From NCBI GenBank assembly GCA_002779825.1, contig PEVN01000010.1, forward strand, positions 1 through 32,725: 32,725 nt of DNA, read 5' to 3'. Positions 19,416 to 27,385 of this stretch are shown piece by piece. The stretch is from Armatimonadetes bacterium CG06_land_8_20_14_3_00_66_21 (lineage in GTDB: Bacteria; Armatimonadota; Abditibacteriia; CG2-30-66-41). Numbering within the stretch: the first letter of the stretch is position 1; the number at the start of each line of letters is the position of its first letter. The notes beneath the pieces are model-generated. The model searched no databases and was not told where the DNA came from. It saw only the letters and a list, made by a program, of their open reading frames with translations. A program made the translations under genes and the position numbers.

Positions 19416-20306
19416 TCAGAATATCCCGCAGTTCTTCAGCTCCGTGGCGCTTGTCACCGCCGCGGGCCCCAGGATGATGATTCCGAAAGCGGGTAGCAGC
19501 AGCAGTACCATCGGGAGCACGAGCCAGATGGGTGCGCGGAGGGCTTTTTCGCGGCGCTTGTGGACCCATGAACTCCAGCACTGGTCAGCGAGGGTCTGCA
19601 GCCACGGACCCACCTTGCCGCCTACCTTCCGAGCCTGGAGGGCGGCGCTGGCGAGACCGGTGGTGCCGCGGATGCCCGTCTGCTGTGCCAGCTCCCGAAG
19701 CGCCTCCTCCACCGGTTTGCCGAGGCGAATCTGCCGCAGCACCTGCCCCAACTCCCGCCGGATGTCCGCAGAGCCGAGGTACAGATAGGCGCGCTCCAGA
19801 GCCGTCGCGAGGTCGCAGCCCGCGCGTTCCGACAGGGCTAACACGTTGAGCAACACCGGCAGCTCCCGCTCCAGGCGCACGGTGCGCGCCCGCGTCGCCA
19901 GCCACAGGCAGAGCGCCAAGCCGTTCCAGGCGCCGGCGCCGGCCACAGCGACCGCGAGACAGACCGCGACGAGGTTGACGTGGGCGGGAAGCGCAGCGGT
20001 CGCCGCCAGCGACACGAGCGCCGCCAACGCCACCAACGCGGAGCGCGCCCCGAGGTAGGTTCGCGCGTCGAGGCTGTCCCGCACTCCGGCCCGGTCCAGG
20101 GCGTTGCTGAGTCGGCGCAGTCGTTCGTCCGACCAACGCCCGAACACCCGACCGAACGGCTGCCCCAGCGCGAGGAGCGGCGACATCCACCAGACGGCGG
20201 CAGCCGACCGGTCCTCTCTCAAGTCGACCGGGGCAACCGCCACCCACGTCGCCCCGGCAAGCAGCACGGCGGCGGTCAACGCAACGAGGAAGCCCAATGG
20301 ATCCAT
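19416..20306 (-). CDS. tadC: Type II secretion F-family protein, TadC-like
   Basis: 296 residues. Inner-membrane platform protein of a tight-adherence (Tad/Flp) pilus. Membrane helices lie near residues 5-25, 90-135 and at the C-terminus. The cytoplasmic GSPF region LPVLLNVLALSERAGCDLAT, with VGPWLQTLAD further on, is typical. The start is the ATG of MDPLGFL, with GGAGG 9 bases upstream; six codons further upstream are open. It directly follows the tadB remnant (4 bases apart). No tad ATPase, prepilin or secretin gene is in the window, so this is either a remnant or part of a scattered locus. Confidence 0.85.
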   Translation of the reverse strand: MDPLGFLVALTAAVLLAGATWVAVAPVDLREDRSAAAVWWMSPLLALGQPFGRVFGRWSDERLRRLSNALDRAGVRDSLDARTYLGARSALVALAALVSLAATAALPAHVNLVAVCLAVAVAGAGAWNGLALCLWLATRARTVRLERELPVLLNVLALSERAGCDLATALERAYLYLGSADIRRELGQVLRQIRLGKPVEEALRELAQQTGIRGTTGLASAALQARKVGGKVGPWLQTLADQCWSSWVHKRREKALRAPIWLVLPMVLLLLPAFGIIILGPAAVTSATELKNCGIF

Positions 20307-20310
20307 GATC

Positions 20311-21010
20311 TCACACCTCCACATTGGCGATCCGACGCGAAATCAGCCAGCCGGCAACCTGCATGACGACGGCGGCCACCAGGAACCCCCTCCCGACAGA
20401 GGAGTCCAGGAGCGGCTTCACGTACGAGTCAGTGACGCCGCCGCCGAGCAGCTTGGTCACCATGTCGAGCAGGCACAGCAACACCCACGGCACCAGGATC
20501 AGCAGCATCGTCGAGAGGCGCGGCGGAGGCGGCCCACAGCTCCTGGCGCACGTTGTCGCGGGCAGTGGACAGCTCTGCGGTGGACCGGAAGAAGCCGACG
20601 AGGTCGCCGCCCAGGCGGTCGTGCATGGTGAGTCCGCACACGGCGATGTCCAGTTCCTCCACCGCGCAGCGATCCCGCAGCCCCAATAGCGCCTCGTCCA
20701 GAGACACGCCCAACGCCAACTCGCGGCACGTCTGCCCGAGTTCCTCGCCCAGCGGCGGCAGCAGCGAATCGCCCGCTAACTCCAAGGACTGCTCCACTGT
20801 GCGACCGGCCTGCAGGGCGCCCGCGATGGTGATCAGGGCCGAGGGCAACTGCTCCCGAAGCCGCGCACGACGACGCCGTAGCGCCCGCCCGTCGAAGTAG
20901 GCGAATGCCGCGCCCGTGAGCCACCAGGAGCACGGCACGGCAAGCAACGACAGCGCGATGTCCCGCGTGAGCGCGCAACCGATGATCGGTCCCGCCCCGA
21001 CCAGCTCCTC
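20311..21010 (-). pseudogene. tadB: tadB remnant: N-terminus missing and frameshifted near its 3' end
   Basis: The F-domain sequence REQLPSALITIAGALQAGRT, TCRELALGVSLDEALLGL and HDRLGGDLVGFF identifies TadB. Roughly the first 50-70 residues are missing, replaced by transposase sequence in the same frame. Near 20516-20522 the homologous frame jumps: the upstream frame ends in an unrelated Ala/Arg tail, while the next frame resumes with RLSTMLLILVPWVLL and continues to a proper TadB end (RRIANVEV) at 20311. A one-base indel in a GCCGCGCC stretch explains it; decay, programmed shift or sequencing error are all possible. It normally pairs with TadC as the pilus platform. Confidence 0.75.
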
Positions 21011-22387
21011 ATAGCCGTGCTCGGCCAGGTGCAGTTCACTGGACGGACCGCACAGCCGCGCCAGCACCAGCACCAGCGCCATCAGGGCCCAGGGGATTTG
21101 CTCCTGCCCCTGGGGCAGCTTGCGCTTCAGGAACTCGTCCAGTCCCAGCGTGCGGATCAACTCCAAACCCAGCCACGGACCGCCGAACTGCCGGCAGCGC
21201 TCGACGCGAACCCCGCCAAAGTCCACCGCTACCCACTCGAGCTTGACCTGCTCAAACAGAGCCTCCTGTTGGACCGCCACGGCCGGGGCCGCGACGTGCT
21301 TGCCCCCCAGCCGAACCGCCTCCGGCAGCCAGCCGGACAACACGTGGCGAACCGCCGCCCGGCCGCTGTGCTTGCCAAGCACAAAGCGATGCTCCCGGCC
21401 AACGAGAGGGGGCGGGAACGGCTCATAGCAGGCAGGACTTTGCAGCAGCCCGTGGAGGTGAGCCCCGGATTCGTGGGTGAACACGTTGGCGCCGAAAATC
21501 GGCTGGTTGGAGGCGGGCTCCGTTCCCGCGGCTTTGCTGACCAGGGTGGACAGCTCCGTCAACTTCTCCAAGTTGACCCCGAAGTCGTAGTCGAGTTGAT
21601 ACAGCGCGGCGAGCGCAACTTGCTCCAAGGGCGTGTTGCCGGCGCGCTCCCCCAGCCCGTTGGCGCACACCTGAACCTCAGTGGCGCCGGCCAACATCGC
21701 CGCCAAGGCGTTGGCAACCGAGAGCCCCAAGTCGTTGTGGAAATGCACCGACACCGGCAGACCGACCTCGCGCTGAAGCAGTGCGAGACAGCGCTCGACG
21801 GCCCAGGGCGTAGCCACGCCCACCGTGTCCGGCAGGGACAGCATGTCGGCGCCAACTTCCTTCGCGGTCAGGTAGCTGCTCACCAGTCGTTCCGGCGGGG
21901 TGCGGAAGGCCTCCTCGCAACTGAAACGCACAAAGAGCCCGCGCGACTTGGCAGCGGCAACGACTCTGCGAATGCGGTCTTGCACGACCGTGAAGTCTAC
22001 CTGCAACCGGCGGCGCAACTGCAGCTCGGAGACCGGCGTGTACACCGTCACGTGCTCCACGCCACATGCGCAGGCGGCGGCCACATCCGCCTCGACACAC
22101 CGACAAAGACTGAAGACCGTCATCCCCGTCTGCGCGTCCACCACCGCTCGGATCGCCTCGCGCTCCTCCGCCGACACGGCCGCGAACCCCGCCTCCAGGG
22201 CGGGGATACCCGTCTCTGCCAGCAGCCGGCCAATCGCTACCTTCTCCGCCGTGGTGAACGCCACGCCGGGAGTCTGCTCGCCGTCTCGCAAGGTGTTGTC
22301 GAACAGCGTCACGCTGCCCGCCGCCAGGCGGGTGGGTCCGGCGAAGGAGTTGCGGTAGGTCTCAAGTGCCAACTGGTCGCGATTCAT
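20429..22387 (-). CDS. Three-part frame: homocitrate/isopropylmalate synthase-like enzyme - transposase piece - TadB
   Basis: One uninterrupted frame of 652 residues. Residues 1-354 are an HMGL-like acyltransferase that condenses acetyl-CoA with a 2-keto acid: TLFDNTLRDGEQTPGV (27-43), VHFHNDLGLSVANA (214-227), GLGERAGNTP (244-253), KHSGRAAV. It is closest to the NifV/homocitrate synthase style, and LeuA-type is the alternative. It appears to lose only about its last 20-40 residues. Residues about 355-459 are an IS-transposase fragment and 460-625 are TadB, with a nonsense tail after the frameshift. The start ATG (22385-22387) has no clear ribosome site. No nif genes are visible. The enzyme part may still fold, but the fusion is unlikely to be adaptive. 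Confidence 0.8.
   Translation of the reverse strand: MNRDQLALETYRNSFAGPTRLAAGSVTLFDNTLRDGEQTPGVAFTTAEKVAIGRLLAETGIPALEAGFAAVSAEEREAIRAVVDAQTGMTVFSLCRCVEADVAAACACGVEHVTVYTPVSELQLRRRLQVDFTVVQDRIRRVVAAAKSRGLFVRFSCEEAFRTPPERLVSSYLTAKEVGADMLSLPDTVGVATPWAVERCLALLQREVGLPVSVHFHNDLGLSVANALAAMLAGATEVQVCANGLGERAGNTPLEQVALAALYQLDYDFGVNLEKLTELSTLVSKAAGTEPASNQPIFGANVFTHESGAHLHGLLQSPACYEPFPPPLVGREHRFVLGKHSGRAAVRHVLSGWLPEAVRLGGKHVAAPAVAVQQEALFEQVKLEWVAVDFGGVRVERCRQFGGPWLGLELIRTLGLDEFLKRKLPQGQEQIPWALMALVLVLARLCGPSSELHLAEHGYEELVGAGPIIGCALTRDIALSLLAVPCSWWLTGAAFAYFDGRALRRRRARLREQLPSALITIAGALQAGRTVEQSLELAGDSLLPPLGEELGQTCRELALGVSLDEALLGLRDRCAVEELDIAVCGLTMHDRLGGDLVGFFRSTAELSTARDNVRQELWAASAAPLDDAADPGAVGVAVPARHGDQAARRRRH
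21011..21325 (-). mobile_element. Transposase fragment of IS1634/IS4-like type
   Basis: About 105 codons inside the three-part frame. VERCRQFGGPWLGLELIRTL, LPQGQEQIPWALMALVLVLA and LCGPSSELHLAEHGYE match the region just before the catalytic domain in IS1634-type transposases. The N-terminus, the DDE catalytic domain and any terminal inverted repeats are absent, so it cannot move. Limits are approximate: the left limit is where TadB homology begins and the right limit where synthase homology ends. Confidence 0.7.
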
Positions 22388-22506
22388 GTGGCCCGCCGGG
22401 GAGTGCACACGTCACCTGGTCTGTCTTGAACGGCAAGCAATGTTGTCGCCAAGCCACCGGCGGTCGCATTGGGCTGGGACTCTGGCAACGCTCCGCGCCG
22501 TCTGCC

Positions 22507-22534
22507 TTGCTCGCCCGACACGGAGTGCGATAAG
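22507..22534 (+). promoter_or_regulatory. Possible extended -10 promoter of the secreted protein gene
   Basis: TTGCTC (22507-22512), 16-base spacer, GATAAG (22529-22534) preceded by TGC (extended -10). It lies about 70 bases upstream of the ATG at 22608 in the 220-base divergent gap with the synthase. Only moderate matches. Confidence 0.35.
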
Positions 22535-22607
22535 ATTACGAAAACGCCCTCGCTGGTCCGGGTCGCACCTCCGTTGCGCCCCCAGCGAGCCACGACAAGG
22601 AATCCCC

Positions 22608-23474
22608 ATGAGAGTCCGCCTTTTCACCCTTGCCCTTGCCCTGAGCTCCCCTGCTCTGCTGGTCGCCCAACCGCCCTCCGGCGAGGTCGGCGCTGTGGAA
22701 GTCGAAGGGCTGCCCGGCGCCACGGCGGCTTGCCAGTCCGCCACCCTGATGCTCCGCAAAACCTTCGTGCCCCCGGCAGAAGGCGCCCTGCTGCAAGTCC
22801 GGTTGGCCTTTCGGCTTCCGCAAGAGGCCCCGCTCGGGCTCAGCGTCGGCGCCCCCACGCTTACCAAACTGGTGGCTAATGGCGGCGCTGAACTACCGGT
22901 CGCGGCGCTGGATGATGAACTCTGGGATCGCGCCGAGTTCAACGGCGGCAAAACTACTTCGCAAGGAGCGCGCGTGGTGATGGAGGGCGCGGTCCACCTC
23001 TTGCGGCCGACGATCTTGACCATGTACGCTCCACTCGCCGGACCGCTGCCCTTGCAGTTGGCACTCCTCGAGTCTCAGGTCCCGGTCATGTACCCCGCCG
23101 ATCCGGTGACACTCGATCTCGACGCCAAGGCAGGTGCCACTGCGGAGAAGGACAAGGTCACCCTCACGATCGAGCGTGCGGGCAAGTACAAGGAGACGTA
23201 CATGGTCATGGCGCAGTGCGAGACCGAAACCGCACGCGCCATCCCCATTTCGCCCAGTCTCCAACTGCTGGATGCGAAGGGCAACCCGGTCCCCAGCTAC
23301 AGCCGGGTCATGCGCACCCAGGAGGACGAAGATCCCCGGGCGGTTACGGTCTATGCTCGCACCACCAAGGGAGACGCTGAGCCGGCCAAGGTGCGCATCC
23401 AATGGTACTCCCGCTACGAGCCGCGGCCCGTGCTCGTCCGGCTCCGGGACGTGCCCCTGCCGAACCTCCAGTAG
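22608..23474 (+). CDS. Secreted protein of unknown function
   Basis: 288 residues. A clear Sec signal peptide (MRVRLFTLALALSSPALLVA, cleavage probably after AQ at residue 20-21). The rest has no family I recognise. It looks beta-rich: alternating hydrophobic strands and a repeat-like arrangement of GAPTLTKLVANGGAELPV and DKVTLTIERAGKYKETYMVM, so one or two Ig/C2-like sandwiches are plausible. Two cysteines, one early (ACQS) and one late (QCET), could form a disulfide. Start ATG with AAGGA 7 bases upstream. It stands alone, divergent from the synthase and convergent with the 753-residue gene. Confidence 0.8.
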   Translation: MRVRLFTLALALSSPALLVAQPPSGEVGAVEVEGLPGATAACQSATLMLRKTFVPPAEGALLQVRLAFRLPQEAPLGLSVGAPTLTKLVANGGAELPVAALDDELWDRAEFNGGKTTSQGARVVMEGAVHLLRPTILTMYAPLAGPLPLQLALLESQVPVMYPADPVTLDLDAKAGATAEKDKVTLTIERAGKYKETYMVMAQCETETARAIPISPSLQLLDAKGNPVPSYSRVMRTQEDEDPRAVTVYARTTKGDAEPAKVRIQWYSRYEPRPVLVRLRDVPLPNLQ

Positions 23475-23734
23475 ACAGCGTCTGCCGCCCGCCGGCGGCT
23501 CGTTGCTGGGTCGAATCCTTGCGGCTGCTGAGTTTGCGGGCTCGTTCGCGCCCTGCAACCTGGAAAGCACGTGCGACCGTCCGGCGCCCTTGCCGCCCAA
23601 CCTGCCGCCCGGTGCCATCGACGCCTGACCGGGGGAGCCAGCACGGTCTCCGTTCCGCCGGCGACGTCCTTCCTGGTCACAAGCGCCGAGAACGGCGGCT
23701 CCCCGTATCGCGTCCCTCTGCCGCCGCCGGACTC
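23475..23734 (+). other. Convergent 260-base intergenic region
   Basis: Lies between the ends of the secreted-protein gene and the 753-residue gene. No recognisable gene or intrinsic terminator. It holds one copy (23528-23550) of a 23-base motif found again at 29461-29483 (18 of 23 identical); in the + frame both encode AEFAG[P/S]FA. Confidence 0.3.
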
Positions 23735-25996
23735 TCACTCGGCGACCTGCCCGATGGTTCCCCCCTCCGGAGCGACGCCGGCGGCGAGACACTGGTCCCG
23801 GAAGGTCTCGAAGCTCCCCCGATCCGCAACCTCCGCACAATGGCAGATCCAGGTGGCTTGCCGCCCATCCGCCCGCAACTCACGACCGGCGAGCACCTCG
23901 TCGTGCCGGCGAAGGGGTCGGCTACACCACAGCGCAATGTAGCCGGCGCCGTGCGCGCCGAACGCCCAGTGATCGGTGACTTCCTCGTGGGTGAACTCTC
24001 CGCTGGGCCAGTGCGCATGGGTGAAGTTGACGGGATGGGACGGGGGGATGTCGTATCGCGCCACCAGTGTGCTCCCGCGCTGGGATAACTCGGGCAGAAT
24101 GCCGTTGCCGTACCAATAGCCCGGCCGCGACATCGTCAGATCAAAGTGCGCCCCGGGATGGTTGACGAAGACGTGGCACCGTCGGCCCAAGGTAGCGTGC
24201 CATGCATGCTCCTGGTAGCCGGGCGCTCCGGCGAGGGCGTTGAACTGGCCCACAGAACGGAGGTCCCCGCGCTTCAGTTCCCCGGCGCACAGCATGTACC
24301 CGGCTGTCTTCTCCAGGCGTGTGACGACCTTCTCGTGCCGGAGCGTGGCCGAGACCGGCTTTCGCATGAGTTCGGCGAGATCGGAGGGCGGGCGATAGCG
24401 TGGCGAGGAGGCGAGAAACGGCGCCCAACCAGTATGTGCCGGCACGGCCGCCGTGGTGCAGTACGAAAGGAGCGCCTGGGCGGTGGAGGTTTCCGGCGCC
24501 AGGATGCCGCGATACACGCGCCCTTGCGGCGCGACAAACACCCCGTCGAAACTGTGCCGCGCCAAGTCGCGCAGGAGGGCATCGACCTGAAGGGCAGCGC
24601 GTCTTCTGAGCTGGTCGTCTGCGGCGAAGTCGACCAAGTTCATCAAGGCAGCAACGGTGATCGGCAGATACGTGCTGCTCAGGAACTCGAGGTAGCCGCG
24701 CGCCTCGACGCGCTCCAGCCATCCCCGACAGCGCTCCGCGCCCAGGGCAGCCTGCTCGGAACCCGAGCGCTTTGCCGCCGGGAACGTGCGCGCCGGCAGA
24801 AGCTGGCCGGCCAGGAGCTGGCAGCCATGGAACAACAGACTGTGGTTCTCGCTGCCGAAGCACATGGCGTCCGTGCCGGTTTCGTCATGCCAGTAGCGGA
24901 ACCCCAGCAGCGTCTGCTCGACCCGCTCGCGCCAGGACCCCGGCAACGCGTCGAGCTGCCACAGCCGCAGCACCGCTGCCAGCGCGAAGTCGGCGCAGTC
25001 ATTGCGGTCATCGATGAATCGCAACGTGTCCTGAAGAATGCGGTCGTCCGCGCGACGGTCGCTCGGGCCGGTCAAGTGGCGGGCGAGGACCGTCTGAACT
25101 GAATCGCGACCGCTGCCCTGCCCCGCCGCAATGTGCTCCAGGTAGTTGCGTTGGTGCGCCTCCAGCGGACACGTCGGCGGGGTTGGAACCACCCGGTTTT
25201 CCGGGAGCTCGAAGGTGCGCTCGAGGACTTTGCCGGCCATCGACAGCCGGACCGAGAGACTGGTGACCGCTTTCTCTCCCAGCACAAAGCGGTCCGTTCC
25301 CTGTGCCCACTCGACCGGCTGACCGCCGGCGGCAACCTGCACCGACCACTTCGGCGAGGTGGCAGCCACGAGTCCGGCATCCCCTGCTGCGCGGACGCCA
25401 AGCAGCCATTCCTCGGCCGCCGCGAGCCCACCCGTGACAACGTCGCTGCCGGCCAGGCTGACCTCGATCTCGTGGACACCGTCGAGAACCTGCATCCCGA
25501 ACAGGAAACGCGTGTCTCTCACGCCCAACCCCTGGAGGCGCACGCAGAGCCGGTTCATGCCTTCCTTCAACGGCAACTCCGCCTGGGTTGCTTGGGGGAA
25601 CATGTAACGAGGCACGTCATGGCGCACCAAGGGCGCCTCATTCACCCAGAGGTCGAGGGTACCGACCGCCCAAAGCCGGCACGGCGCTCGCCATTCCGTC
25701 GGGACGTGGAGCTGGGTTGCCGCCCACAGATCGAGCACTTCAAGTTGGTGATAGAAGGCGCTCTGCTCGACGAACACGTTGAAGCCCGGCCAGTGGAAAC
25801 GCCAGGGCTCGCCAAAGGGACCGGGTTGCCCAAGACCGATTCCTTCGGGCAGCGCAGCAAGCTCGTGATCGACGGCCTGCCGCCGCATTTGGTCGTCGCT
25901 ACCCGCAGTGCCGGTGTACGGCCGCGTCTGCGGCCCCGCGAGGATCCAATGTCGAATGTAGCCCTGTGCATCCGGTCGAAATCTACGTTCGCTCAC
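23735..25996 (-). CDS. Large putative polysaccharide-active protein (alpha/alpha toroid type)
   Basis: 753 residues, no signal peptide, so probably cytoplasmic. Three regions: an N-terminal beta part with sugar-binding-like strands (about 60-180: WVNEAPLVRHDVPRYMFPQA, PLKEGMNRLCVRLQGLG), a long helical centre (about 275-590) and a C-terminal beta-rich domain (about 590-740) with FDLTMSRPGYWYGNGILPEL. FGSENHSLLFHGCQLLAGQL (SENH at 382-385) looks like an active-site segment of a toroid lyase or hydrolase. Family assignment is an inference and substrate is unknown. The start is GTG with GGAG 8 bases upstream. It follows the MFS gene by 47 bases, probably in one transcript. Confidence 0.75.
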   Translation of the reverse strand: MSERRFRPDAQGYIRHWILAGPQTRPYTGTAGSDDQMRRQAVDHELAALPEGIGLGQPGPFGEPWRFHWPGFNVFVEQSAFYHQLEVLDLWAATQLHVPTEWRAPCRLWAVGTLDLWVNEAPLVRHDVPRYMFPQATQAELPLKEGMNRLCVRLQGLGVRDTRFLFGMQVLDGVHEIEVSLAGSDVVTGGLAAAEEWLLGVRAAGDAGLVAATSPKWSVQVAAGGQPVEWAQGTDRFVLGEKAVTSLSVRLSMAGKVLERTFELPENRVVPTPPTCPLEAHQRNYLEHIAAGQGSGRDSVQTVLARHLTGPSDRRADDRILQDTLRFIDDRNDCADFALAAVLRLWQLDALPGSWRERVEQTLLGFRYWHDETGTDAMCFGSENHSLLFHGCQLLAGQLLPARTFPAAKRSGSEQAALGAERCRGWLERVEARGYLEFLSSTYLPITVAALMNLVDFAADDQLRRRAALQVDALLRDLARHSFDGVFVAPQGRVYRGILAPETSTAQALLSYCTTAAVPAHTGWAPFLASSPRYRPPSDLAELMRKPVSATLRHEKVVTRLEKTAGYMLCAGELKRGDLRSVGQFNALAGAPGYQEHAWHATLGRRCHVFVNHPGAHFDLTMSRPGYWYGNGILPELSQRGSTLVARYDIPPSHPVNFTHAHWPSGEFTHEEVTDHWAFGAHGAGYIALWCSRPLRRHDEVLAGRELRADGRQATWICHCAEVADRGSFETFRDQCLAAGVAPEGGTIGQVAE

Positions 25997-26043
25997 TTGG
26001 TCAACTCCTGCTCAGGTCATGGCGTGGGTCGCCAGGATGCAGG

Positions 26044-27300
26044 TCAGCTCTCCTGGCCGGCCGTCCCAGCGCTCCCGGTCACGTTCGGTCGCAGAGCGCC
26101 GTTCCCCTTCTTTCTCGCGAGACTTACGCCCACCGCCACCAGGACGCAGATCGAGGCGCTCATGCTCACCGTGAGCGAAGCGCCGAAGTGCTCGGCCAGG
26201 ATGCCCGCCAAGAGGCTGCCGAGAGGGTGCGTGCCCACGAACACCATCGCCCATACACCCATGACCCGACCGCGAACTGCATCGGGCACGCTGGTCTGAA
26301 TCACTGTGTTGGCCGTCGAGTGGAAGCTGATCATCCCCAGCCCGGCCAACGCCAGGAAGAGCAACGCCAGGTGGAATCGGGTGGTCCAGGAAAACAGGAC
26401 GAGGCACACCCCGAAGAGAAACACCCCACCGGTGACCAAGCGCTCCCAGTGGGGGTAGTCACCCAGACTGGCAATCACCAGCGAACCGAGCAGCGCCCCC
26501 ACACCGTTGGCGGCCAACAGCAGACCATAGCGCTGCTCGGCAATACCCAGGACATCTCGGGCGAAGACCGGCAGCAACACAGAGTAAGACCACCCGAAGA
26601 TGCCCACCGTCAACAGGATCGCCATGAGCCCCAGAACTCGGGGATTCCGCCGCACTTCCACGAAGCCACCCACTGCGTGCCGCAGCACCGATTCGGGGGA
26701 GACCATTCGCGGAGACGGCGTCAAGCGCATGGCGACCAGCCCGCCGATGACCGCCAGGAAGCTTGCGGCATTGGCGTAGAAGCACGGCGCCGTTCCGAAC
26801 CGCCCCATCACCAGTCCAGCCACCGCCGGACCGACGATCCGGGCCCCGCTGACCAGCGAGGAATTCAACCCCACTGCGTCCATCAAGTCGTCCCGGCCGA
26901 CCATGTCGACCACAAACGCCTGCCGCACCGGCATATCAAACGCCATCACGGCGCCACGCATGGCGGTCAGAGCCGCCACCTGCCAGACCCGGATCTGCCC
27001 CGTGGACACCAGCACGCCCAATGCGAAGGCGGCGAGCATCATGACGCTCTGCGTGAGGACCAGCACGGCGCGCTTTGGAAACCGATCTGCGACCGCGCCG
27101 CCCACCGTGGAGAGAAAGAACGTCGGCAGCCCGCCAATGGCTTGCACGGTCCCCAGGAGCAGCTTCGACCCGGTCAACTGGTAGATCAGCCACCCAATGG
27201 CGGTCTGCTGCATCCACGTACCCATCATCGAGATGAGTTGACCGACGAAGAAAAGCCGATAATTGCGATGGCGGAAGGCGGCAAAGGTAGTGACGCGCAT
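26044..27300 (-). CDS. MFS transporter (EntS/MFS_3-like)
   Basis: 418 residues with about 12 membrane helices. The N-terminus FAAFRHRNYRLFFVGQLIS and the central FDMPVRQAFVVDMVGRDDLM-AVGLNS are typical of the PF05977 exporters. GGAVADRFPKR matches the loop 2-3 motif. Substrate unknown; family members export siderophores or drugs, but beside two carbohydrate-related genes a sugar or oligosaccharide role is possible. ATG at 27298-27300, with only AAAGG about 15 bases upstream as ribosome site. It lies 85 bases after the beta-helix gene, with the stem at 27308-27373 in the gap. Confidence 0.9.
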   Translation of the reverse strand: MRVTTFAAFRHRNYRLFFVGQLISMMGTWMQQTAIGWLIYQLTGSKLLLGTVQAIGGLPTFFLSTVGGAVADRFPKRAVLVLTQSVMMLAAFALGVLVSTGQIRVWQVAALTAMRGAVMAFDMPVRQAFVVDMVGRDDLMDAVGLNSSLVSGARIVGPAVAGLVMGRFGTAPCFYANAASFLAVIGGLVAMRLTPSPRMVSPESVLRHAVGGFVEVRRNPRVLGLMAILLTVGIFGWSYSVLLPVFARDVLGIAEQRYGLLLAANGVGALLGSLVIASLGDYPHWERLVTGGVFLFGVCLVLFSWTTRFHLALLFLALAGLGMISFHSTANTVIQTSVPDAVRGRVMGVWAMVFVGTHPLGSLLAGILAEHFGASLTVSMSASICVLVAVGVSLARKKGNGALRPNVTGSAGTAGQES

Positions 27301-27307
27301 GGACGCG

Positions 27308-27373
27308 GGGGAGCCTTTCAGTCCAACGACCTCCGGACTCGGTGCCAGGCTTCTGCCAGCGAAGGCGCTCCCC
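27308..27373 (-). other. Nested inverted repeats ahead of the MFS gene
   Basis: Outer arms GGGGAGC (27308-27314) and GCTCCCC (27367-27373), with an inner AGTCC/GGACT pair. It fills most of the 85-base gap between the beta-helix gene and the MFS gene. The only GGAGG in the gap sits in the inner loop. It could be an mRNA stabiliser between operon genes or a translational control structure. No U-run. Confidence 0.35.
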
Positions 27374-27385
27374 GCGGCGTTTCTG

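Noticed and set aside
21017-22429. 470-codon plus-strand frame opposite the synthase/transposase
   Set aside because: Antisense shadow; no recognisable motif.
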